A stretch of DNA of 6,936 nucleotides, from the NCBI GenBank assembly GCA_946619625.1, contig CAMOMF010000129.1, positions 1 through 6,936 of the forward strand, read 5' to 3'. The position numbers and the translations under genes were made by a program. The notes under the pieces were generated by a model. That model saw only the letters and a list, made by a program, of their open reading frames with translations. It was not told the DNA's origin and did not search any database. How positions within the stretch are numbered: position 1 is the stretch's first letter; each line of letters begins with the position of its first letter. Below are positions 1-5,569 of this stretch, in pieces. Origin of the DNA: an uncultured Bacteroidales bacterium. GTDB taxonomy: Bacteria; Bacteroidota; Bacteroidia; Bacteroidales; Paludibacteraceae.

Positions 1-594
1 ATCACCGATGGCAAGCGCACCTACCAGGTTATTGTCAATCTGGAAGACGCGTACAAGACCGAGGGCAAAGAGGTGGTGAAGAGTTTCGAGAAACAGACGC
101 TGCTGTACGTGATTGATGACGAGTGGAAAGAGCACCTCCGCCAGTTGGACGAACTGCGCCACTCTGTTCAGACTGCCTCCTACGAGCAGAAAGACCCGTT
201 GCTGATCTATAAGATTGAGTCTTTTGGTCTGTTCGAGCAGATGTTGGCAAGTTTCAACCGCCGCGCTATTGCTATCCTGATGCGTGCGCAGATACCTACG
301 CGCGACCCGAACGAGGTACGTCAGGCACAGGCTCCGCAACGTCAGGACATGAGCAAGTACCGCACGCAGAAAGACCAGGCCGTGTCCCGCACACAAGCAC
401 CCCAGATGGGGTCTATGAGCAGCAGTGGTGCTATTCAGACTGCGATGTCTGCCGCTAATGGTCAGGACACACGTCGCCAGCAAGTGACCCAGCCCATACA
501 TGTGGATAAGAAAATCCGCCCCAACGACCCGTGTCCGTGCGGCAGTGGCAAGAAATACAAACAATGCCACGGCAAACCAGGAGCACTGGCGTAA
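1..594 (+). CDS. secA: Preprotein translocase ATPase SecA, C-terminal part (5' end outside window)
   Basis: SecA is the ATPase motor that pushes unfolded preproteins through the SecYEG channel. The window opens in frame inside the gene and shows its last 197 codons. Residues 1 to about 95 match the helical scaffold/wing region near the SecA C-terminus (VIDDEWKEHLRQLDELRHSV, then the segment ending in FNRRAIAILMRAQIP). A polar, low-complexity linker rich in Gln, Ser, Met and Ala follows, about 80 residues long and probably disordered. The protein ends with the SEC-C zinc motif NDPCPCGSGKKYKQCHG, whose three Cys and one His (codons at 532, 538, 565 and 568) form the C-x-C-x8-C-H ligand set that helps bind SecB or ribosomes in other bacteria. 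The ATPase motor domains lie upstream of the window. Stop is TAA at 592-594. lgt follows after 54 bases on the same strand. Identity is very secure. Confidence 0.97.
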   Translation: MTDGKRTYQVIVNLEDAYKTEGKEVVKSFEKQTLLYVIDDEWKEHLRQLDELRHSVQTASYEQKDPLLIYKIESFGLFEQMLASFNRRAIAILMRAQIPTRDPNEVRQAQAPQRQDMSKYRTQKDQAVSRTQAPQMGSMSSSGAIQTAMSAANGQDTRRQQVTQPIHVDKKIRPNDPCPCGSGKKYKQCHGKPGALA

Positions 595-648
595 ATGACC
601 AAATAGTAAAATAAATGGTCAAATTGTAAATGGATTAATCGCAAATTA
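595..648 (+). repeat. AT-rich intergenic leader built from heptamer-like units, upstream of lgt
   Basis: This 54-base gap between secA and lgt is strongly AT-rich compared with the flanking genes. It contains degenerate 7-base units of the form (C/T)AAATnn starting at 600, 607, 620, 627 and 642, so spacing is 7 bases or a small slip from it, and the last unit abuts the lgt ATG. A 17-base stretch at 616-632 recurs with one change at 2888-2904 upstream of nadK. There is also a 6-base inverted repeat, TGACCA (596-601) with TGGTCA (616-621). No Shine-Dalgarno sequence is present before the lgt start. Function is unknown; it may be a translation-enhancing A-rich leader or simple replication slippage. 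Confidence 0.6.
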
Positions 649-1533
649 ATGGAGACTCTTCTGTATATTACTTGGGACGTGGACCCCGTGGCTTTCTCCT
701 TGGGCAGCCTGTCGGTGCGCTGGTATGGTATCTTCTGGGCGATAGGTATCTATTTGTGTTGGTTGGTGCAGGTGCATTTGTACAAGAAAGACATGGCGCC
801 TGAAGACTGGGCGGACAAGATTTTCACCTACATGGTGATAGGTGTGATCGTGGGTGCACGCATTGGGCATTGCTGGTTCTACGAATGGCACGAGGCGGCG
901 AATCTGGGATTGGAACCGCTAAAGATACTGGGGCTGACATTCAACTACCGCAACCCGTATATCGAGCACCCGTTTATGTTGCTCAAGATTTGGGAAGGCG
1001 GATTGTCCAGTCATGGTGGCGCCATCGGACTCATCACTGCCGCCATCATCCTGAATAAGAAACATTTCCATACCGGAGTGCCCTGGATACTGGACAGGCT
1101 GGTGATAGGCATTGCCATTACGGCCACGCTGATTCGCTTGGGCAACTTGTTCAATTCGGAGATATACGGCGGGCCGACCACTCTGCCGTGGGGATTTATC
1201 TTTGTTCGTGACGGACAAACTGTTCCCTGCCATCCCACGCAGATTTACGAGATGATCTACTGCATTGTGGCAGGTGTGGTGTCCTACTGGATGTACTCGC
1301 GCACCAAAGCGAAGCAGCGTCCCGGGTTGATTCTGGGCGTGTGGTTGCTGATAGTGTTTGTGACGCGCTTTGTGCTGGAGTTTATCAAGTTCGACCAGGA
1401 AGCCTTCGAGGCAAACTTCGTCCTGAACATGGGGCAGGTGCTCTCTATCCCGCTTATTCTATGGGCGGCATGGCTCATATGGCACGCGCTGTCGCATGCC
1501 CCTGTTCCGCTTGATTATGCCAAAAGGAAATGA
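649..1533 (+). CDS. lgt: Prolipoprotein diacylglyceryl transferase Lgt
   Basis: Lgt transfers the diacylglyceryl group of phosphatidylglycerol to the lipobox Cys of prolipoproteins, the first step of bacterial lipoprotein maturation in the inner membrane. The 294-residue product has the usual length and about seven hydrophobic segments. Family hallmarks are visible: RWYG at 24-27; EGGLSSHGGAIG at 116-127 with the essential His at 122; RLGNLFNSEIYG at 163-174, matching the Lgt signature; HPTQIYE at 195-201; and TRFVLEFIKF at 239-248, carrying the Arg equivalent to E. coli Arg239. The start at 649 gives the expected N-terminus, with a hydrophobic Gly/Ser stretch before the first membrane helix. 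No Shine-Dalgarno sequence precedes it. The stop codon TGA (1531-1533) overlaps the start of the next gene, so the two are probably translationally coupled. Nothing looks damaged; all key residues are present. Confidence 0.97.
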   Translation: METLLYITWDVDPVAFSLGSLSVRWYGIFWAIGIYLCWLVQVHLYKKDMAPEDWADKIFTYMVIGVIVGARIGHCWFYEWHEAANLGLEPLKILGLTFNYRNPYIEHPFMLLKIWEGGLSSHGGAIGLITAAIILNKKHFHTGVPWILDRLVIGIAITATLIRLGNLFNSEIYGGPTTLPWGFIFVRDGQTVPCHPTQIYEMIYCIVAGVVSYWMYSRTKAKQRPGLILGVWLLIVFVTRFVLEFIKFDQEAFEANFVLNMGQVLSIPLILWAAWLIWHALSHAPVPLDYAKRK

Positions 1534-2840
1534 TGCGTAGGTTCGTCCACATAGTATTATTGGTCTTTGCGTCCTGTGTAACGTTGTTTGCGCAGGACAC
1601 AATCTTTGTGAAAGGGGTGACCCGCATAGATACGCTTGAGGCGAATATCATCACCTATGCCGACACGTTCAAACTGACGCAGGACGCTGCTGCGATAGAG
1701 AGCAATGCAGAAGAGCAGATTATGCTCCGTCTGCTGCATGAGCAGGCGTTGCGTATCAAGGCACACAACGACTCGGTTCAGGCGGTTCAGGACAGTATTC
1801 TGCATACCGACTCGGTGTGGTTGGCGCAGCAGGACTCGTTGGCACGTGTAGCGCAACTAAGGCGTGAGCAGGAACTGAGGGACTCTATTGCGCGGGAAGA
1901 GGAAGAACTGCGCCGTCTGAAAGCGCAATTGGTGAAGGCGGAAGAAGTGCATGCCGACTCCACCCACGTGGAAACAGAGGTGAAGGTGAAAGCGTTGCTG
2001 CAAGATGCCGAAGAGGACCGTCAGGAACATCTGCGCAAACTGAAAGGCTATGGTCCCTGGTACAAGATGGCATCGGGTATGGTGCAGTTCTCGCAGAACT
2101 ACGTCTCCAGCAACTGGTATCAGGGTGGTAACTCCAGTTTCGCTATGTTCGCCAATGTGAAGGGTACCATCAAGTACGATGCCAAGAAATGGATTACGTG
2201 GGAGAACACCGGCGAGTGGCAGGAAGGTTTCAGTACCTCTTTTGGCGACTCGCTCCGCAAGGTCAACATGACGGATGACTTCCTAAAACTGTACAGCAAA
2301 CTCAACGTGAAGATACGTGCCGACAAACTGTACGGCTCGTTCAACATCGATTTCCAGACACCGTTTTTCAATACGTGGAAAGAGAATACCCGGACGCTGA
2401 AGACCGGCACCTTTACCCCCATTCGTTTCAATTGGGGTTTAGGTGTGGACTACAAGCCTATGAAGAATATGTCCCTCGTCTTTTCGCCACTTGCTTACAA
2501 ACTGGTGTTTGCCAAGGATACCATCAATGTGGACCGCTCTGTGTTTGGTATTCAGTCGGGGAACACCCTCTCCACTTTCGGTTCGTCCGTGCGCTTGGAG
2601 TGGAAATGGCGTCCGCTGCGCGAAGTCTATCTGGAGACAGTCTTCTTCGCATATACCAACTACAAAATGGTAGAGATTGACTGGGAGATAACGTGTGACT
2701 TTATTGTTAACCGGTACATCTCGGCTCGCGTCTCGCTCCATCCGCGCTATGACTCCTCTGCTATTCAGGAGGGTGACACCCGTGCCAAAATGCAGTTCAA
2801 GGAGTTGCTGAGTATCGGCTTCGCCCACAAGTTCTACTGA
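1530..2840 (+). CDS. DUF3078-family outer-membrane beta-barrel-like protein with periplasmic coiled coil
   Basis: The 436-residue product has an N-terminal signal peptide (basic MMRR, hydrophobic core to about residue 20, likely cleavage after Ala21 before QDT). Residues about 55-170 are charged and rich in Glu, Gln, Arg, Leu and Ala, with the look of a long helix or coiled coil. Residues about 175-436 alternate aromatic and polar positions as in beta strands (GMVQFSQNYVSSNWYQGG, TWENTGEWQEGFSTSFGDSL, PIRFNWGLGVDYKP), and the chain ends in Phe-Tyr, as expected of barrels handled by BAM. The NWYQGG segment and overall layout match DUF3078, a Bacteroidota family of unknown function; this assignment is from memory of the family. 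The start is ATGATG: the first ATG overlaps the lgt stop by 4 bases, while the second (1533) fits a short AAGGA sequence (1524-1528) better. Either way coupling to lgt is likely. Function is not known. Confidence 0.85.
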   Translation: MMRRFVHIVLLVFASCVTLFAQDTIFVKGVTRIDTLEANIITYADTFKLTQDAAAIESNAEEQIMLRLLHEQALRIKAHNDSVQAVQDSILHTDSVWLAQQDSLARVAQLRREQELRDSIAREEEELRRLKAQLVKAEEVHADSTHVETEVKVKALLQDAEEDRQEHLRKLKGYGPWYKMASGMVQFSQNYVSSNWYQGGNSSFAMFANVKGTIKYDAKKWITWENTGEWQEGFSTSFGDSLRKVNMTDDFLKLYSKLNVKIRADKLYGSFNIDFQTPFFNTWKENTRTLKTGTFTPIRFNWGLGVDYKPMKNMSLVFSPLAYKLVFAKDTINVDRSVFGIQSGNTLSTFGSSVRLEWKWRPLREVYLETVFFAYTNYKMVEIDWEITCDFIVNRYISARVSLHPRYDSSAIQEGDTRAKMQFKELLSIGFAHKFY

Positions 2841-2906
2841 TTGTAAATAAATAGTTAAATTGCCCAATAAATAGTTAAATTGTAAAATGGTCAAATCGTA
2901 AATGTC
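2841..2906 (+). repeat. AT-rich leader with a 20-base-period direct repeat, upstream of nadK
   Basis: The 66-base gap contains a perfect 17-base direct repeat, AATAAATAGTTAAATTG, at 2846-2862 and 2866-2882, so the period is 20 bases. It is followed by a 17-base motif at 2888-2904 that differs by one base from 616-632 in front of lgt. Smaller TAAATTG, CAAATCG and TAAATGT heptamers run up to the nadK start codon. There is no Shine-Dalgarno sequence. Two very short reading frames lie here: Met-Val-Lys-Ser-stop from 2887, and Met-Ser-stop from 2902, whose stop overlaps the nadK ATG. No promoter matching the Bacteroidota consensus was recognised. Confidence 0.7.
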
Positions 2907-3764
2907 ATGACTGTCGCCATCTTCGGAAATACCAACAAAAGCGCCACAGTGGAGGAGGTCAACTTCCTCCTGCGCTTTATGCAGAAGCACCACGTGCAAG
3001 TCATCCTCTCGGCAGAACTGCGCAACGAGATGAACCTCCGCGAGGACTACCCCCTCTTCCAGCCCGACAATACAGGGCAAATAGATGTGGCATTGTCTGT
3101 TGGCGGAGACGGTACGTTCCTCACTACCGCCATGCAGGTGGTAGAGCGCGACATCCCTATCTTGGGTATCAATTGTGGCAGTCTGGGCTTCTTGGCGGAT
3201 GTCAAGACAGATGATGTGGATGCACTCTTGCAGAAATTGCTTCGTGGCGATTATACGCTGGAGGAGCGGTCTGTGCTGGAGGTGTCCTCTTCGTCCGATA
3301 CGGCGACCAAGCGTATAGTCCATCCGTTGGCGCTGAACGAAGTGGCGGTCCTCAAGCAGGAACTGGCGTCCATGATTTGTGTGGAGACATTCTTGAACGG
3401 CGAGCCGTTGCACAGTTACTACGGTGACGGACTGATTATCTCCACCCCAACCGGGTCCACGGCGTACAACCTGTCTGCAGGCGGACCTATCGCTGTGCCG
3501 CAGAGCCGAGTCATGCTCCTTTCGCCCGTGGCATCCCATTCGCTCAATGTGCGCCCGTTGGTTGTTCCGGATGACTGGAAACTGGATATGCGCGTACACT
3601 CCCGTACCGGTGCTTTCCTTATTTCTATTGACGGCCGCTCCCAGCGCCTGACAGAGGAGATGAACTTGCATGTGGAGAAATCCAGTAGGACCGTCAAACT
3701 GGTGCGCCTGGGCAATCAGTCGTTTGTTAACGCACTCAAAACCAAACTCAATTGGGGAATTTAA
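2907..3764 (+). CDS. nadK: NAD kinase
   Basis: NadK phosphorylates NAD to NADP in the cytoplasm, supplying the cofactor for reductive biosynthesis. The 285-residue product has typical bacterial length. It carries the diagnostic GGDG motif at residues 66-69 in LSVGGDGTFL, the glycine-rich stretch GINCGSLGFLADV at 87-99, the conserved Asn-Glu pair at 144-145 (LALNEVAV), and the DGLIISTPTGSTAYNLSAGGP block at 174-194 that forms much of the NAD site. PVASHSLNVRPLVVP at 207-221 is the usual strand and loop in the C-terminal domain. The start at 2907 puts the first strand (MTVAIFGN) at the very N-terminus, as in relatives. It lies 66 bases after the DUF3078 gene and 79 bases before fmt, same strand. 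All catalytic residues are intact. Confidence 0.97.
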   Translation: MTVAIFGNTNKSATVEEVNFLLRFMQKHHVQVILSAELRNEMNLREDYPLFQPDNTGQIDVALSVGGDGTFLTTAMQVVERDIPILGINCGSLGFLADVKTDDVDALLQKLLRGDYTLEERSVLEVSSSSDTATKRIVHPLALNEVAVLKQELASMICVETFLNGEPLHSYYGDGLIISTPTGSTAYNLSAGGPIAVPQSRVMLLSPVASHSLNVRPLVVPDDWKLDMRVHSRTGAFLISIDGRSQRLTEEMNLHVEKSSRTVKLVRLGNQSFVNALKTKLNWGI

Positions 3765-3843
3765 GGTTAAATCGTTATCCCGGCATTTCGAAATATCGAA
3801 ATATCGTTATCTCGAAATCTCGATAAAATCTCTTTTTAGATAA
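3765..3843 (+). repeat. Octamer repeat array between nadK and fmt
   Basis: The gap holds a run of 8-base units in strict register. From 3788 five successive octamers begin with TCG (3788, 3796, 3804, 3812, 3820): TCGAAATA occurs twice in tandem, then come TCGTTATC, TCGAAATC and TCGATAAA. An exact copy of TCGTTATC also sits in register at 3772-3779, and the 72 bases from 3772 to the fmt ATG are exactly nine octamer lengths. ATTTCGAAAT (3785-3794) is a perfect 10-base palindrome. No Shine-Dalgarno sequence precedes fmt, and an in-frame TAA lies directly before its ATG. The unit differs in sequence from the heptamers before lgt and nadK. Function is unknown. Confidence 0.75.
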
Positions 3844-4749
3844 ATGACAAAGAAAGACTTACGAATCGTTTTTATGGGTACGCCCGACTTTGCAGTAGAG
3901 TCGCTCAGGGCACTTGTGGAGGGCGGATACAACGTAGTGGCGTGCGTCACCATGCCTGACAAACCTGCGGGAAGGGGGCACCATATGATTACCTCTGCGG
4001 TCAAGGATTACGCGCTCTCTATAGGCTTGCCGGTCCTACAGCCCGAGAAACTGAAAGACCCTCAGTTTGTTGCCCAACTGTCCGCGTTCAACGCCGAACT
4101 CTTCATCGTCGTGGCGTTCAGGATGTTGCCCGAGGTGGTGTGGAGCATGCCTCGCCTGGGCACATTCAACCTGCATGCCTCGCTGCTGCCTCGATACAGG
4201 GGCGCGGCGCCTATCAACTGGGCGGTCATCAATGGTGACAAGGAAACGGGCGTGACCACTTTCTTCCTCAAGCATGAGATTGACACGGGTGACCTTATCC
4301 TGCAGGACCAAACGCCCATTGCAGACGACGAGAACGTTGGTGAGGTGCATGACCGCCTGATGGCTATGGGGGCGGCGCTGGTTACCCGCACCGTGGATAT
4401 GATTATCGACGCAGAGAACGAAGGGCGTCCTGTGCCCGCTACACCCCAAACGGGTGAGGCAACGGCTGCGCCCAAGATATTCCGCGAGACCTGTCAAATA
4501 GACCTTTCGCAGCCTGCGCTGAAGGTGAAGAATTTTGTCCGCGGACTCAGTCCTTATCCCGCTGCATGGACGGATTTGCAGGTGGGTGGTCGCTCTTTCC
4601 CCGGCACGAAAATCTTCGAGGTGCGTCTTTCCGAACAACCCACGGCGCTGTGTCTGAAAGCCGCTGACGGGTATTTGGATATCGTCTCGTTGCAAGTCCC
4701 CGGCAAAAAACGCATGCCGGCGAAAGATTTCCTGAACGGCCTCCGCTGA
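3844..4749 (+). CDS. fmt: Methionyl-tRNA formyltransferase
   Basis: Fmt transfers the formyl group of 10-formyltetrahydrofolate to initiator Met-tRNA, so that translation starts with formyl-methionine. The 301-residue product is slightly shorter than the E. coli enzyme but has both domains. The N-terminal Rossmann-like domain begins RIVFMGTPDFAVESL (7-21) and includes the tRNA-contacting loop KPAGRGHHM at 40-48. Its catalytic triad is Asn109, His111 and Asp147, within FNLHASLLPRYRGAAPINWA and HEIDTGDLIL. The C-terminal tRNA-binding domain runs from about 208 to the end, with FVRGLSPYPAAW at 231-242 and the closing GKKRMPAKDFLNG. An in-frame stop immediately before the ATG makes this the earliest possible start, and it matches the family N-terminus. 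A 22-base gap separates it from the HD gene, so the two are probably co-transcribed. Confidence 0.97.
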   Translation: MTKKDLRIVFMGTPDFAVESLRALVEGGYNVVACVTMPDKPAGRGHHMITSAVKDYALSIGLPVLQPEKLKDPQFVAQLSAFNAELFIVVAFRMLPEVVWSMPRLGTFNLHASLLPRYRGAAPINWAVINGDKETGVTTFFLKHEIDTGDLILQDQTPIADDENVGEVHDRLMAMGAALVTRTVDMIIDAENEGRPVPATPQTGEATAAPKIFRETCQIDLSQPALKVKNFVRGLSPYPAAWTDLQVGGRSFPGTKIFEVRLSEQPTALCLKAADGYLDIVSLQVPGKKRMPAKDFLNGLR

Positions 4750-4771
4750 ACTATCTCAAACCACTTCACCA

Positions 4772-5320
4772 ATGAATCCGCTTGAAATTATCGACAAATA
4801 CTACAGCCAGTCGCCTCAACTGCGCGAACTGCTTATCACTCATTCCGTGCAGGTGCGGGACCGTGCCCTGAAAATAGCCTCATCGCACCCCGAACTGCAT
4901 GCCGACGAACCGTTCATTGCCGAGGCGGCGATGCTGCACGATATTGGCATTATCTACTGCAATGCGCCGAGGATTTTCTGTGTCGGCACGCACGAATATA
5001 TCGAGCACGGTTTCCTCGGTGCGGAACTGCTGCGGGCTGAGGGGCTGCCCCGCCATGCCGATGTGGCGGAGCGTCATACCGGCACCGGACTCACCCTTGA
5101 CGAAGTACGCCAGAACAATTGGCCCATTCCCTTGCAGGACTACTCGCCGCGCACCATCGAGGAGCAGATTATCTGCTACGCCGACAAGTTCTACTCCAAG
5201 TCCCACCTGACCGAAGAACTGACCCTTGAGCATGTTCGCCGTTCCATGTGGAAATACGGTTCCGACTCTGTTGCCCGTTTCGACAAGTGGCAGCACCTCT
5301 TCGAACCCGACCTGCGGTAA
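4772..5320 (+). CDS. HD-domain phosphohydrolase, substrate unknown
   Basis: The 182-residue cytoplasmic protein is a single HD domain. Putative metal ligands appear in the HD order: His24 (LITHSVQV), His56-Asp57 in the HDIG-type motif AAMLHDIGI, His79 (YIEHGFLGAELL), His102 (ERHTGTG) and Asp138 (CYADKFYSK). The H...HD...H...H...D set resembles binuclear HD enzymes such as YqeK (Ap4A hydrolase) and PgpH rather than mononuclear dNTPases, but that comparison is from memory and gives no substrate. No signal peptide, membrane segment or second domain is seen. The ATG at 4772 lies 22 bases after the fmt stop with no Shine-Dalgarno sequence, so it is likely the last gene of the fmt unit. Downstream lies the 249-base convergent junction. 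Enzyme class is fairly sure, function is not. Confidence 0.87.
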   Translation: MNPLEIIDKYYSQSPQLRELLITHSVQVRDRALKIASSHPELHADEPFIAEAAMLHDIGIIYCNAPRIFCVGTHEYIEHGFLGAELLRAEGLPRHADVAERHTGTGLTLDEVRQNNWPIPLQDYSPRTIEEQIICYADKFYSKSHLTEELTLEHVRRSMWKYGSDSVARFDKWQHLFEPDLR

Positions 5321-5352
5321 GGAAATACACTCTGTTCTTACTTGGTTGAGAT

Positions 5353-5383
5353 GCCGTTCCCCCTTATACGGAGAAGGTACGGC
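5353..5383 (+). other. Weak inverted repeat after the HD gene
   Basis: GCCGT (5353-5357) can pair with ACGGC (5379-5383), and inside it CCTT (5362-5365) with AAGG (5374-5377). This gives an imperfect hairpin 32 bases after the HD gene stop. No T-run follows, so it is a poor terminator by itself; it could be a 3'-end stabilising structure or chance. Confidence 0.3.
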
Positions 5384-5420
5384 TCTCCCCTCATCAGGTA
5401 GCGATAAATGTTGTGATAAC

Positions 5421-5452
5421 GTAATACACCGGTATTATACGCAGTATAATAC
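5421..5452. repeat. Cluster of palindromic GTA(T)nATAC units, operator-like
   Basis: GTATTATAC (5432-5440) and GTATAATAC (5444-5452) are perfect reverse complements separated by GCA, making a dyad with 9-base arms. Each arm is itself nearly palindromic (GTAT, one base, ATAC). A shorter relative, GTAATAC, lies at 5421-5427, and TAATAC (5422-5427) can alternatively pair with GTATTA (5432-5437). Unit starts are 11 and 12 bases apart, about one helix turn. It lies between convergent genes with no obvious start codon to control and no T-run after it. It could bind a protein or fold as RNA; no function can be assigned. Confidence 0.55.
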
Positions 5453-5500
5453 TATATAAGTGTTGGATTGGGGAAGAATAAGAGTAGAGTCGGGAAGTGT

Positions 5501-5554
5501 AACCATTCCGTGCTTTCAATCGGTAAGCCGCGCGAAAGTAGGGAATGGTTTTTT
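5501..5554 (+). terminator. Probable Rho-independent terminator of the plus-strand gene run
   Basis: AACCATTCC (5501-5509) pairs perfectly with GGAATGGTT (5542-5550), and the second arm runs straight into further T residues (T-run 5549-5554). Inside, after a G-G mismatch, 5511-5517 pairs with 5534-5540 (including CTTTC with GAAAG and one G-T pair), then a 3x3 internal loop, then CGG-TAAG-CCG as the tip. The T-run is on the plus strand only, so it should stop transcripts coming from the HD gene 180 bases upstream. The stem is longer than most simple terminators, so the end of a small RNA is an alternative. Confidence 0.65.
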
Positions 5555-5569
5555 GACAATCAGTGGTAT

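Noticed and set aside
1530..1600. Cys16 in the DUF3078 signal peptide as a lipobox, making the protein an Lgt substrate
   Set aside because: The FASC context lacks a proper lipobox at -3, the Cys lies inside the hydrophobic core, and a standard cleavage after Ala21 fits better.
2439..3671. A 410-codon open frame on the minus strand, antisense to the DUF3078 gene and nadK
   Set aside because: Its translation is rich in His, Arg, Gln and Cys with no recognisable domain, and it lies opposite two well-supported genes. It is an artefact of their codon use.
3765..3843. CRISPR-like array from the octamer repeats
   Set aside because: Units are far too short, contiguous without spacers, and no cas gene is present.
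4036..4695. A 219-codon minus-strand frame opposite fmt
   Set aside because: Composition is typical of antisense noise and fmt on the other strand is unequivocal.
5351..5401. A 16-codon open frame after the HD gene (Met-Pro-Phe-Pro...)
   Set aside because: It is too short, has no start-site support, and overlaps an inverted repeat.
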